From Archangium sp. (lineage in GTDB: Bacteria; Myxococcota; Myxococcia; Myxococcales; Myxococcaceae), in the NCBI GenBank assembly GCA_030695565.1, contig JAUYRZ010000113.1, positions 1 through 51,975 on the forward strand: DNA of 51,975 bases, in the 5' to 3' direction. The notes beneath the pieces are model-generated. The model ran no database searches. It was not told the DNA's origin and was given only the letters and a program-made list of their open reading frames with translations. Made by a program: the position numbers and the translations under genes. Each line of letters begins with the position of its first letter. The stretch's first letter is position 1. Of this stretch, positions 16,798-27,511 are shown one piece after another.

Positions 16798-17480
16798 GGA
16801 GTCTCTCTTTTCGAAGCCAGCTGTTGATCCGTTACTACCGTCACCTTGCCCAACCTGCTCGCCGGGATCGTCTCGTCACCTGCCATCAACCGCATCAAGG
16901 CTTCGCGCTTGCCACTGCCCAGCGCCACGATGATTCGCTCGAGGCCCGGCCGTGCCAGCACCGGTAACGTCAACGTCACTCGGCCGGAAGGCGGCTTGGG
17001 TGAATCCTGCAGGGCCGCGACCACCCCCTGACTGGCGAGGAGGGCGTGGCCCGGAAAGAGCGAGGCGACGTGCCCGTCTTCTCCCAGTCCCAGGAGCGCC
17101 ACATCGAGTGCACCGCCGAAGTCTTCTGCGAAACGTTGGGTGGTTCGGGCCACCGCAGAGGCTGCGTTCTCCCCATCGAGCACCAGCGGCAACTCGAGCG
17201 CCACCGGCTGCGTCTTCAGCAGCGAGCCGCCATGAAACGCGTCACCCCGGTTCGAGGCCGCGTCACTCACCGGCACCAGTCGTTCATCGACCCAGGTCAG
17301 CCGCAGGGTGCTCCACAACTCCGGAGCCAGGCTCTCGCGCACCAGTCGCAGCACACCGAGCGCAGAGCCGCCGGGAATGCCCAGGCGCGCGCCCGCACCC
17401 ACGCGTTGCAGCGCTTCACTCACCAGCCCCGCGGCCACCTCGAGCGGGCGTGCGGTGACCAGCACGGTCACGTCAGCCAC
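16794..17480 (-). CDS. pgl: 6-phosphogluconolactonase
   Basis: Predicted 228-residue cytoplasmic lactonase of the DevB/NagB-like type, hydrolysing 6-phosphogluconolactone to 6-phosphogluconate, step two of the oxidative pentose phosphate pathway. Seen: [32 protein letters not shown] and the family signature [15 protein letters not shown] chose GTG 17480 because a perfect AAGGAGG lies 8 bases upstream inside the end of zwf; this start overlaps the zwf stop by eight bases. An upstream in-frame ATG at 17504 is less likely. The 3' end overlaps gnd by ATGA. It is coupled between zwf and gnd, so the pathway enzymes are made together. Confidence 0.93.
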   Translation of the reverse strand: MADVTVLVTARPLEVAAGLVSEALQRVGAGARLGIPGGSALGVLRLVRESLAPELWSTLRLTWVDERLVPVSDAASNRGDAFHGGSLLKTQPVALELPLVLDGENAASAVARTTQRFAEDFGGALDVALLGLGEDGHVASLFPGHALLASQGVVAALQDSPKPPSGRVTLTLPVLARPGLERIIVALGSGKREALMRLMAGDETIPASRLGKVTVVTDQQLASKRETP

Positions 17481-19008
17481 GCGACCAGCCTCCTTCACAC
17501 CCATGGAACAGCTCGTCGGCTTCGGGCGGCCCCCACGTACCGGCGGCGTACTCGCGGGGCGGGGTGGTGTCTTCTTTCCACGCGGCGTGCAGCGCATCGG
17601 CGAAAGACCAGCTCGCTTCGATCTCGTCGCCCCGCAGGAACAAGGTCGCGTCGCCCAGCATCACGTCGAGCAACAACCGCTCGTAGGCCGCGGGTGATTG
17701 GCTCTTGAAGGTGTCCTGGTAGTCGAAGGTCAACGACGCGGGCGCCATCACCATCGACGGCCCAGGGCGCTTCACGCCGAACGAGAGACCGATGCGTTCA
17801 CGCGGCTGCAACGAGAGCGAGAGCACGTTGGGCCGCGTCTGGCACAGGTCACCACTGCGCAGCTTCTCGCGGAAGTCGTCGTCGCTGATGCCGTCGGGCC
17901 GGTTGAACAACTGAATGGGCGGTGTGCGGAACTGCACCTGCACTTCGGTGAAGCGTTGCGGCATGCGTTTGCCGTGGCGCAGGAGAATCGGCACGCCCGC
18001 CCATCGCCAGGTGTCGATCTCACAGCGCACCGCCACGTAGCTCTCGGTGCTCGAGTTCGCCGCCACCCCTTCTTCCTGCAGGTAGCCGGGCACGGGCTGA
18101 CCCTTGATGGTGCCGGCGGTGTAGCGGGCGCGCACGGCCTCGCGGGCCATCAACTTCCTCGACGGAGGATGCAGCGCCTCGAGCACCGCCACCTTCTGCG
18201 CGCGCACCGACTTCGCGTCGAGTGATGAAGGAGGCTCCATCGTCACCAGCGAGAGCACCTGCAGCATGTGGTTCTGCAACATGTCGGCGAGCGCGCCGGT
18301 CTCGTCGTAGTACTCGCCGCGGCCTCGCTCCATGCCGAGCTCTTCGGCGACTGTGATCTGAATCAGCTCGACGTGCTGGCGGTTCCACAGCGGCTCGAAG
18401 ATCGCGTTGTGGAAGCGGAAGCCGAGGATGTTCTGAACGGTCTCCTTCCCCAGGTAGTGATCGATTCGGTAGATCTGAAACTCGCGCAGGTGGCGGTGCA
18501 GGTGCTGGTTCAGCTCCACCGCGCTCTTCAGATCGTGGCCGAAGGGTTTTTCGATCACCACGCGGCGCCAGCGCTTCTCGTCGCCTTCGATCGCCTCGAG
18601 CAGCCCCGCTTCGGAGAGCCGGGTGATGGCGTCGGCGAACAGCGCGGGCTTGAGCGAGAGGTAGAACAGCCGGCCGGTCTGATCGCCCCCGGGCAACGCG
18701 TCGAGGTGCTCGGAGAGCCGCTTCACGTCGGCCGCCACGTTCACGTCGCCGCGGCAGTAGGTGACGCTGGCCTCCATCTTCGTCCACGCCTCGAGCAGCT
18801 CGGGCGGCATCGCGGCGCGCACTTCGGCCCGGTACGCCTCGCTCGTCTTTTCCGTGCGAGACATGCCGATGATGTGAAAGCCGCTCGCCGGCTGATTCTT
18901 GGCGGCGAGGCTGGCCAACGCGGGGATGAGCTTGCGCAGGGCGAGATCACCGGCGGCTCCGAAGATGACGATATGTGCGGGCGAGTTCAGGGTGCCGCTC
19001 CGGAGCAA
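17473..19008 (-). CDS. zwf: Glucose-6-phosphate 1-dehydrogenase
   Basis: Predicted 511-residue cytoplasmic enzyme oxidising glucose 6-phosphate to the 6-phosphogluconolactone with NADP+, first step of the oxidative pentose phosphate pathway. Seen: nucleotide-binding GAAGDLA at 17-23, EKPFG at 153-157 and the substrate/catalytic signature RIDHYLGKE at 181-189, then the FANxxFEPLWNR-like segment ([16 protein letters not shown]). Length fits the family (~490). The start is unclear: TTG at 19008, or a CTG at 18990 that follows GGAG by seven bases. First gene of the coupled zwf-pgl-gnd operon. It is divergent from the Ser/Thr kinase gene, and their upstream regions overlap. Confidence 0.95.
   Translation of the reverse strand: MLRSGTLNSPAHIVIFGAAGDLALRKLIPALASLAAKNQPASGFHIIGMSRTEKTSEAYRAEVRAAMPPELLEAWTKMEASVTYCRGDVNVAADVKRLSEHLDALPGGDQTGRLFYLSLKPALFADAITRLSEAGLLEAIEGDEKRWRRVVIEKPFGHDLKSAVELNQHLHRHLREFQIYRIDHYLGKETVQNILGFRFHNAIFEPLWNRQHVELIQITVAEELGMERGRGEYYDETGALADMLQNHMLQVLSLVTMEPPSSLDAKSVRAQKVAVLEALHPPSRKLMAREAVRARYTAGTIKGQPVPGYLQEEGVAANSSTESYVAVRCEIDTWRWAGVPILLRHGKRMPQRFTEVQVQFRTPPIQLFNRPDGISDDDFREKLRSGDLCQTRPNVLSLSLQPRERIGLSFGVKRPGPSMVMAPASLTFDYQDTFKSQSPAAYERLLLDVMLGDATLFLRGDEIEASWSFADALHAAWKEDTTPPREYAAGTWGPPEADELFHGCEGGWSRG
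17489..17495 (-). promoter_or_regulatory. Ribosome-binding site that fixes the pgl start
   Basis: AAGGAGG on the minus strand, inside the last codons of zwf, 8 bases before the GTG at 17480. It decides the GTG start of pgl over the upstream ATG and supports translational coupling to zwf. Confidence 0.8.
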
Positions 19009-19037
19009 AGAGGAGCGCGGACGATACTCACGGCCGC

Positions 19038-20795
<1,758 letters not shown>

Positions 20796-20808
20796 GTATT
20801 CTTCGCGC

Positions 20809-21522
20809 ATGGCTGCGACTTACGACGAGGCCGTTGCCGAGCTGTTCCGCGGGCCGCACGCGACGTTCGTGGCGGAGCGGAAACGGCTCGCGGGTGAACT
20901 GAAGGCTGCGGGTGACAAGGCGGGCGCGGCGACGTTCGCGAAGTTGGGCAGGCCTCCGATTTCGGCGTGGGCCGTCAATCAGTTGTGGTGGCAGGCGCGG
21001 CCTGAGTTCGACGCGTTTCTCGAGACGGCCAGGAGGATGCGCGAGGGTGATTTGAGCGCGACCCCGGCGCACCGCGAGTCGATACAGGCGCTGCGCACTC
21101 GCGCGGCCGCGCTGCTGACTGAGGCCGGCAACGCGGCGAACGAGGCCACGCTGCGGCGGGTGGCGACCACGCTGTCGGCGATCGCGGCTCATGGTGGGTT
21201 TGCTCCTGATTTGCCCGGTGCTCTCAGTGATGACCGCGATCCGCCGGGCTTCGAGGCCGCGGGGATTCCGGCGACAGTGGTGGCTGCTGCTCCGGCTGTC
21301 GCTGAAGAGGCCGGTCCTTCTGAGGAGGAACGACTCGCCGCGCTTCGTGAACTCGAGCGCGTTGCGGCAGAGAAGCTGCGCCGGGAACTCGAGTTGAAGG
21401 GTGCTCGCGTTGAGGTCGAGCGCATTCGCGAGGTGATCTCCTCGCTGCAACGGCAGGTTTTGGATGCTGAGGGTCAGCTGGTTCAGGCTCGTGCCCGAGT
21501 GAGCGAGTTGGAGAACGGGTAG
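20809..21522 (+). CDS. Coiled-coil protein of unknown function
   Basis: Predicted 237-residue cytoplasmic protein. The N-terminal half has the pattern YDEAVAELFRGPHATFVAER followed by LAGELKAAGDKAGAATFAKL and PPISAWAVNQL, a layout I associate with uncharacterised actinobacterial and myxobacterial proteins. The second half has an Ala/Pro-rich linker and a long charged coiled coil (about 180-237: EERLAALRELERVAAEKLRR...). No signal peptide, membrane segment or catalytic motif. It starts 13 bases after the kinase stop, so it is probably in the same transcript and could be a kinase partner or substrate; that is inference. ATG 20809. Confidence 0.75.
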   Translation: MAATYDEAVAELFRGPHATFVAERKRLAGELKAAGDKAGAATFAKLGRPPISAWAVNQLWWQARPEFDAFLETARRMREGDLSATPAHRESIQALRTRAAALLTEAGNAANEATLRRVATTLSAIAAHGGFAPDLPGALSDDRDPPGFEAAGIPATVVAAAPAVAEEAGPSEEERLAALRELERVAAEKLRRELELKGARVEVERIREVISSLQRQVLDAEGQLVQARARVSELENG

Positions 21523-21545
21523 CCCTCTCCCCCGCGGGGAGAGGG
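21523..21545. repeat. Extragenic GGGAGAGGG hairpin repeat, copy 4
   Basis: The most perfect copy: CCCTCTCCCC (21523-21532) and GGGGAGAGGG (21536-21545) form a 10-bp stem with a CGC loop, directly after the TAG of the coiled-coil gene and about 90 bases before sppA. The very stable hairpin could separate the two transcripts. Confidence 0.85.
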
Positions 21546-21633
21546 AGCCACTTTGTTAAGTTTGTGGTGGCTCCTTGGTTTGGCGAGTCTGCGAGCTTGC
21601 GGGGCACTGCCCTCCCAGTTACGCGTACCGCCC

Positions 21634-23529
21634 ATGATGGATCCGAACGCACCGCAACCGCCGCCGCAGACCCCGTACCTCCCGCCTGCGCCTCCGCCGG
21701 TGAAGAAGGGCGGCATGGGTGCAGGTCTCATCCTCGCGCTCGGCTGCTTCGGGTTCCTCGCCCTCGGCTTCGCCGGCATCGTGGTGCTCGCCGCGCTCAG
21801 CGGTGGTGACAACAACGGCGGCGGTCGGGTCGAAGATCAGTCCGTCCTCCGCATGAAGCTGTTCGGTGGCACCCCGGAATACGTGCGCTCCAGCGGCCTC
21901 GACGAGCTCTTCGGCGGCTCGCCCGTCACCGTGCGCCAGCACGTGTTCAACCTCGAGAAGGCCGCCGCCGACAAACGCATCAAGGGCGTGCTGCTCGAGA
22001 TGGGCACCATGGACGGCACCGGCTGGGCGAAGATCGAAGAGCTGCGCGACGCGATCGTCGAGTTCAAGAAGAGCGGCAAGTTCGTCATCGTCTTCAGCGA
22101 GGCGCTCTCCGAACGCGAGTACGCGCTGGCCATCGCCGCCGACACCATCGTGATGCCCAGAGACTCGTGGTTCGAGTTCAACGGCCTCGCCAGCGACATC
22201 AGCCACTACCCCGGCCTGCTGGAGAAGCTCGGCGTCGAGGTGCAGTACTTCCGCTACGGAAAGTACAAGTCGGTCTCCGGTGAGCAGACCGGCTCCAAGG
22301 CGTTCACCGAGCCGGTGAAGGAGATGATCCGCTTCAACATGGACGCCACCTACAACCACCTCGTCGAGGCGGTCGCGCGGTTCCGCAAGCTCGAGCCCGA
22401 GAAGGTCAAGGCGCTCATCGAAGAAGGCCACACCAAGTCTGACTGGGCCTTCGAGCAGAAGCTCATCGATCAGCTCGGCTACCAGGACGAGGTCGAGGCG
22501 TTGATCCGCACCAAGCTGGGCCTCGACGACAAGACGAAGATTCCGTACGTCTCCGCCAGCCGCTACCGCAACATCGAACCCAGCGAAGCCGGCCTCGAAG
22601 AAGGCAAACACACCATCGCGCTCATCTACTCGGTCGGCCTCATCGTCTCGGGCAAGGGCAGCGATGATCCGTTCGGCGGCGACTCGAACCAGGGCAGCGA
22701 GCCGTTGATCAGGGCGCTGCGGAAGGCCGCTGCCGACGACGAGGTGAAGGCGATCATCATGCGCGTCGACTCGCCCGGTGGTGCGGGCCTGGGCTGCGAC
22801 TACGTGCGGCGTGAGGTCGCGTTGGCGCGCGCGAAGAAGCCGGTCATCGTCTCCATGAGCGACGTGGCCGCTTCCGGTGGCTACTGGGTCTCGATGGACG
22901 CGACGGCAATCGTGGCGCAGCCGACCACCTCCACCGGCTCGATCGGCATCTACACGGTGGTTCCCAGCCTGGGCGGGCTCTACGAAAAGTTGGGCCTCAA
23001 CAACGAGACCTTCAAGGTGGGTGAACACGCCGACATGTTGATCGCCGCGCGCAAGTTCAGCGACGACGAGGCCAGGCAGTGGGACACCGATCTCTTCGCC
23101 TCCTACAACCGCTTCGTCTCGCTCGCCGCCGAGGGCCGCAAGATGGACAAGGACAAGATGCAGGAGCTCGCCCAGGGCCGCACGTGGCTGGGCAGCGACG
23201 CGAAAGAGAACGGCCTCATCGACGAGCTGGGCGGTTTCCCCGCGGCCATCAAGCTCGCGCGCGAGAAGGCCAGCATCCCCGCCGGCGAGACGGTCGCCTT
23301 GAAGCTGTTCGACCGGAAGAAGACCTTCCTCGAAGAGCTGCTCAACCGGGACAACGAAGACGAAGAGTCGCCTGAGCTGGCGGTCACCTTGCTGAGCAAG
23401 ACGGTGGAGGCCTCTGGCCTGCGCCCCCTGTTCAAGAAGGTGCCGGGCCTGTCGGGGCTCACCCGCGAGGTGGTGACGGGCAAGAACACCCTCTTCCCCA
23501 TGGCGGAGTACCAGGTCGACTACCGCTGA
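21634..23529 (+). CDS. sppA: Signal peptide peptidase SppA, 67K type
   Basis: Predicted 631-residue membrane serine protease that degrades cleaved signal peptides and other membrane-associated peptides. A Pro-rich N-terminus (about 1-24) precedes one membrane helix (about 28-55). Two tandem ClpP-like domains follow: the first carries the general base Lys in FRYGKYKS (K212), the second carries the nucleophile in VAASGGYW (S414) after the IMRVDSPGG motif. This Lys/Ser split across duplicated domains is characteristic of the long SppA. Length fits (E. coli 618). ATG 21634 is immediately followed by a second ATG; an upstream TTG at 21553 would read through unlikely leader sequence. Confidence 0.92.
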   Translation: MMDPNAPQPPPQTPYLPPAPPPVKKGGMGAGLILALGCFGFLALGFAGIVVLAALSGGDNNGGGRVEDQSVLRMKLFGGTPEYVRSSGLDELFGGSPVTVRQHVFNLEKAAADKRIKGVLLEMGTMDGTGWAKIEELRDAIVEFKKSGKFVIVFSEALSEREYALAIAADTIVMPRDSWFEFNGLASDISHYPGLLEKLGVEVQYFRYGKYKSVSGEQTGSKAFTEPVKEMIRFNMDATYNHLVEAVARFRKLEPEKVKALIEEGHTKSDWAFEQKLIDQLGYQDEVEALIRTKLGLDDKTKIPYVSASRYRNIEPSEAGLEEGKHTIALIYSVGLIVSGKGSDDPFGGDSNQGSEPLIRALRKAAADDEVKAIIMRVDSPGGAGLGCDYVRREVALARAKKPVIVSMSDVAASGGYWVSMDATAIVAQPTTSTGSIGIYTVVPSLGGLYEKLGLNNETFKVGEHADMLIAARKFSDDEARQWDTDLFASYNRFVSLAAEGRKMDKDKMQELAQGRTWLGSDAKENGLIDELGGFPAAIKLAREKASIPAGETVALKLFDRKKTFLEELLNRDNEDEESPELAVTLLSKTVEASGLRPLFKKVPGLSGLTREVVTGKNTLFPMAEYQVDYR

Positions 23530-23565
23530 GCGCAATGGACCGGGTCAGGCTTCGTCTGGGCCTGC

Positions 23566-24456
23566 ATGCTTTCGCTGATGCAGGTCTTCAGGTGGGCGCT
23601 CTGCGTCGGGTTGATCGGCTGCGTGCACACCCGATCCCCCCGATACAGGGGCGAGGTCATCGACATGCACGCTCACTTCGTTCAGGGTGACGAGCTGGCC
23701 TCGTTCGCGGAGGGAGCGCCGCGCCTTGCCCAACTGCCCGCGCTCGACGCGGCGGCCGGCGTCACCCACAGTGCGCTGATCGTGATCGCGAAGCGGGGTG
23801 ACGTGGAAGGCACGCGTGTGCAAAACGACGCGGTGATTGCCTTCGCCCGGAAGAGTGGCGGGCACTTCTTCGCCGTCTGTTCGGTGCACCCCATGGATGG
23901 CGAGGCGGCGGTGGCGGAGCTCGAGCGCGTGGCCGCGCTGGGTGTGAAAGTGGTCAAACTCCACCCGAACACGCAGCGCTTCGATGTGGGGGCGCCAGAG
24001 GTCGCGGCGTTGATCGCCGCCACCGCACAGCAGAAGCTGGTCGTGCTCTTCGACGGCTTCTCGCCGTTCGACGCCAACCAGACTGGCAAGTTCTTGATGT
24101 TGGCCGTCCAGAACCCAGAGGCGCGCATGATTCTCGCGCACGCCGGCGGGCCGAAGTTCGATGAGTTCGTTCAGTTCGGGATGCTGCGGCCCTTTCCCTG
24201 GTACCAGCGCAACGTCTGGGTTGATCTGAGCGCCACGGCGCACTTCTTCGCAGACTCACCGTACGAGGATCAGCTCGTCTGGCTGGCTCGGCAGATCGGG
24301 GTCGACCGGGTTCTCTTCGGCTCTGACTTCCCGATCGATTCGCCCGCGCACGCCGCGGAGGACTTCCGGCGGCTGGGCTTCACCGCTGAGGAGGAGCAAC
24401 GAATCTTTCACGACAACGCGGTTGAGTTGCTCGGCCTCGACGCAGCGGCGCACTGA
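23566..24456 (+). CDS. Amidohydrolase-family lipoprotein
   Basis: Predicted 296-residue metal-dependent hydrolase of the amidohydrolase-2 type, anchored as a lipoprotein: lipobox LIGC with Cys19. Metal-site residues seen are H35-x-H37 (DMHAHF), a mid-barrel His in KLHPN, HAGG, and the late Asp in FGSDFPIDSP. The family hydrolyses or decarboxylates ring or amide substrates; surface location is less usual and suggests a periplasmic or surface substrate. It follows sppA by 36 bases and may share its transcript. ATG at 23566; an internal ATG at 23578 would also leave a usable lipoprotein signal. Confidence 0.85.
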   Translation: MLSLMQVFRWALCVGLIGCVHTRSPRYRGEVIDMHAHFVQGDELASFAEGAPRLAQLPALDAAAGVTHSALIVIAKRGDVEGTRVQNDAVIAFARKSGGHFFAVCSVHPMDGEAAVAELERVAALGVKVVKLHPNTQRFDVGAPEVAALIAATAQQKLVVLFDGFSPFDANQTGKFLMLAVQNPEARMILAHAGGPKFDEFVQFGMLRPFPWYQRNVWVDLSATAHFFADSPYEDQLVWLARQIGVDRVLFGSDFPIDSPAHAAEDFRRLGFTAEEEQRIFHDNAVELLGLDAAAH

Positions 24457-24542
24457 GATCTTGCGAGCGCGCAGCGCCGCGAGTTCGCCCTTCAGTTCGA
24501 GCGGTGAGGATCGCCAGAGATGAGCATCGGCTCAGCGCAGTC

Positions 24543-24559
24543 GTGAACTGGGGGTTCAC
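24543..24559. other. Small hairpin in the gap before the papain-like gene
   Basis: GTGAAC (24543-24548) and GTTCAC (24554-24559) form a 6-bp stem with a 5-base loop. It lies in the 207-base gap between the amidohydrolase lipoprotein and the cysteine-protease-like gene. It could be a regulator-binding dyad or a weak RNA hairpin; there is no U-tract. Nothing else stands out in this gap. Confidence 0.3.
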
Positions 24560-24663
24560 ACCTCGGTCCTGCGCTGTGACCCGCAGGTCTACACCCCGTT
24601 GCGGCAACCGCGCTTCATCACACGCGACGCCTGAGGCACATCGATTGCTCATGCGTCCCCACC

Positions 24664-26244
24664 ATGAACGCTCTGACCCGAACCCGTCCCCGCAGCGCCC
24701 CTCATGCTCCCGCCGTCCGTCCGCCGCCCGTGCGCACCGAACGGCCCACCGCGGCGCCGCGCGCCGTGCCGTCGAGCTTCGAGGCCGCGCCGGTGCGCGC
24801 TGCGCCGGTGCGCCCCCTCGAGCCGGCCCTCACGCGAGCCGGGGTGGCAGCGCCGCTGCGCGCGCGCATCACAGGCCAGCTCGACGCGCTCCCTCCGGCA
24901 GATCGCGCGCGTGAACGGGCGCTGCTCGATCGTGCCGTGGCGGGCCCCAACGGCGCGCGCGCCGCGGCCACCTGGTCGGAGCTGGAGACGATGCGCACCC
25001 GCAGCCGCGCTGCCGCCACCCGGCTCACCCCGGAGATCCGCGAGGCCCTGGTGCGCGGTGTCTCTGAACGCCGCAGCGCCGACGATCTCGGCATCGAAGG
25101 CGTGATGGGCCAGGCGCAGGCGGTCCGTGCCGCACGAACCCTCGTCGACATGCCCCGCGCGCGCTACGACGAGGTGACCGGCTTGATGGCGAGCGCCGGC
25201 ACGGGCCATCGGGTCTCCCCTTCGGCGGATCCGCAGGCCGAGCGCGCGTTGCTGCTCGACGGCGTCGCTGCCCGGAGCGAAGCCCTCACCCGTCGCGGCG
25301 CTCGCGGAACCGCAGCCATGACCGAGCTGCGCGACTTCGCGGCCGACGTCAGAGGCCTGCCGCGCAACGAGCTCATCCGCACCACCACCGCCCTCGATGT
25401 CTCGCGCGCCAACGACTCGGCCACCTCGGTCACCGCGCCGGGCACGCGCGACGTGAACGGTGACAACGATGGTCTCACGCAGCGATTTGAGACCTCCTGC
25501 GGGCCGGCCACCGCAGAGCTGGCGCGCGCCGAGCTCGACCCCGTCTACGCGCGGCAGCTGCACCGGGAAGGGTTGACCTCGGGAAGCCGCACGGGCTCCG
25601 TCGCCGACGAGCAGCGGCGCGTGCTGGAGCGGGGTGGAGGCGCTGCGCGTTCGCGTGAGTCGGTCGCCGCAGCACACCGTGCACACGACGCCATCACGGC
25701 AGCCCATCTGGCCCCGGCGAACGATGCGCGCGTGCGCACCTATCTGCGTGGTGAGCGCCAGAGCGTCGAAGACCTGATGGTCGTGAGCGGCGATCTCGAG
25801 ACCATTCGGCGCGTCACCCCCGGCGCCTTGCCCCGGGCCGACGTCGACTTGATCCGGAGAGAGCACGGTGTGAGCCGCGGCATGGAGCTGCCCCCCGCCC
25901 TCGACGCCGTGGCGCGCCGGTCGGTGCACGGCCGCTACGACGTGGTGGCGCCCTCGGCTGGGATGTCGGGCACCGAGGTCGATCGCATCGCGCGGCGGCT
26001 GGAAGCGGGCGGTGATGTCCCGCTCCGGCTCACCGACGCGACCAACAGCGGCGGTCACTTCCTGTTGGTGAGCGACGTGCGCGGCACGGGCGCGGATCAG
26101 CGTTTCCTGGTGTCCGACCCCTGGTCTGGCCGCACCGCGTGGGTCGACCGCGCCGCGCTCACCACCCGGGGAACGACCGCGTTCGACCGCAACTTCGGGG
26201 TGGGCTGGGACCGGGTGAGTCACGCCTATCTGCCCCCGGAGTGA
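24664..26244 (+). CDS. Papain/C39-like cysteine-protease-like protein with Ca-binding-type loop
   Basis: Predicted 526-residue protein, family not recognised. Residues 1-55 are Pro/Arg/Ala-rich and probably disordered, with no signal peptide. Residues about 55-240 are helical. A DxNxDxD loop, like dockerin or thrombospondin-3 calcium sites, occupies 263-270 (D263, N265, D267, D269). Right after it come Q273 and C279 in QRFETSCGPAT, then H465 in GGHFLLVSDV and D485 in FLVSDPWSG. The order Gln, Cys, His, Asp is the papain/C39-type active site, so a peptidase or related amide-cleaving or transferase activity is inferred. The arrangement resembles secreted effectors or toxins with an N-terminal trafficking part. 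No immunity-like or secretion gene is adjacent. Confidence 0.7.
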   Translation: MNALTRTRPRSAPHAPAVRPPPVRTERPTAAPRAVPSSFEAAPVRAAPVRPLEPALTRAGVAAPLRARITGQLDALPPADRARERALLDRAVAGPNGARAAATWSELETMRTRSRAAATRLTPEIREALVRGVSERRSADDLGIEGVMGQAQAVRAARTLVDMPRARYDEVTGLMASAGTGHRVSPSADPQAERALLLDGVAARSEALTRRGARGTAAMTELRDFAADVRGLPRNELIRTTTALDVSRANDSATSVTAPGTRDVNGDNDGLTQRFETSCGPATAELARAELDPVYARQLHREGLTSGSRTGSVADEQRRVLERGGGAARSRESVAAAHRAHDAITAAHLAPANDARVRTYLRGERQSVEDLMVVSGDLETIRRVTPGALPRADVDLIRREHGVSRGMELPPALDAVARRSVHGRYDVVAPSAGMSGTEVDRIARRLEAGGDVPLRLTDATNSGGHFLLVSDVRGTGADQRFLVSDPWSGRTAWVDRAALTTRGTTAFDRNFGVGWDRVSHAYLPPE

Positions 26245-26308
26245 GGCCCCAACGGCAAGACGGGTCATCCGGCTTTCGCTTTGAATCCGGGGTGTCCGCA
26301 GCAGCCTT

Positions 26309-27250
26309 TCAGCTGCCGCTGCCGACGGCGCCGAGCTCGGTGGCCGCCGTGTCGCGGCTGGCGCCCACCCAGTCGTGGTCGGGGCCTTCACCCACGATCA
26401 CCACCGGCTTGCCGTCGAAGGTGACGCGTTTGCCCGGGTAGATGAACGCCTTGAACATGTAGACCGCGAGGGAGGGCTGCTCGAGCTCGGGGTGAATGGT
26501 CGCGTGGTACCGCTCGGCGTGCGCCTGGGGGGTGAGGCTCCAGTGCAGGCCGGGCGTCTCGTGGTGAATCCCGTGGAAGCCGTTGTTCAGGGTGAACCAG
26601 TTGAAGACCTTGCCCATGAAGTTGCGGGAGTGGTTCACCTTGTGATCAGCGTCGCAGCCGTCGTGCTGCAGGAAGTTCACGGTGGTGATGCCCCACACCG
26701 CGAACAGGTGGGGAATGATCACGAAGAGGATCGCCTTCCTCCAGTCGATCAACAGCAGGGCGACCTTCACACCCCACACCATCACCATCTCGATGAGCAG
26801 CTGCCGGTTCCACTGCGGCAGGCGCTCCTTCATCATCTTCTGGTAGCGGAAGTTGCCCGCCGTGACGCCCGGGCCGACCGCGAAGAAGAAGAAGAGGAAG
26901 TTGAGCAGGTTCCAGCGGAAATTCACCTTGCTGGTGCGCATCACGTCTTCGCGCTCCTGGGTGAACTTGTGGTGCGAGAGGTTGTGGCCCGGCACGTACT
27001 CGCTGATGGGGAACCCATACGAGAGGCTCACCCAGACCTGGAAGAGGCGGTTCATCCACCGCTGCTTGAAGACGGGGCAGTGCACCGTGTTGTGGGCGGC
27101 CACCGCGCAGATCCACGAGCTGACGGCGGTCACCACCACCCAGAGCACCAACAGGGGCCCCGAGGGGTCGAGCACCCAGCCGGTGATGGACAGGGTCGCG
27201 AAGAGACACAGAAAGAAGATCGTTCGCCAGTCGGCTGCGTAGCGGAGCAT
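26309..27250 (-). CDS. Fatty acid desaturase, membrane type
   Basis: Predicted 313-residue di-iron membrane desaturase. Hydrophobic helices alternate with the three His boxes: HNTVH at 53-57, HNLSHH at 89-94 and HGIHHE near 229-234, plus the QHDGCDADH segment that may supply another ligand. The family introduces double bonds into fatty acyl chains of lipids using O2 and an electron donor, and often adjusts membrane fluidity. Helices at about 12-28, 33-52, 118-132 and 175-200 fit the usual fold. No donor (ferredoxin or cytochrome b5) gene is adjacent. ATG 27250; no strong ribosome-binding site. Convergent with the papain-like gene. Confidence 0.9.
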   Translation of the reverse strand: MLRYAADWRTIFFLCLFATLSITGWVLDPSGPLLVLWVVVTAVSSWICAVAAHNTVHCPVFKQRWMNRLFQVWVSLSYGFPISEYVPGHNLSHHKFTQEREDVMRTSKVNFRWNLLNFLFFFFAVGPGVTAGNFRYQKMMKERLPQWNRQLLIEMVMVWGVKVALLLIDWRKAILFVIIPHLFAVWGITTVNFLQHDGCDADHKVNHSRNFMGKVFNWFTLNNGFHGIHHETPGLHWSLTPQAHAERYHATIHPELEQPSLAVYMFKAFIYPGKRVTFDGKPVVIVGEGPDHDWVGASRDTAATELGAVGSGS

Positions 27251-27511
27251 CGAGCGGTCTTCTGCCCCAGCCCACCTCCCCGGTAAAGCCCCGGGCCTCC
27301 TCCGTCACCCTGCCCAACTTGTGGATTTGAACACTTGCGAAGCCGCACTCGAAGCTCACGCTGCCCCCAGCGCCGCTGACCCTCTGTTTTGAGTGAGCGG
27401 CTCCTTCAATGTGAAGGACTCGCGTTTGCAACACCGCGCAGTGACACGCGCTCTTCGACGGCCCGCTTGCTGCTCAGTGCGGCGGCGAACCTCGAAAACC
27501 CGGAGAGCGAA

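Noticed and set aside
21619-23535. 638-codon leftward frame over sppA
   Set aside because: Opposite to a protein with complete SppA signatures; the product is low-complexity Glu/Arg/Leu-rich.
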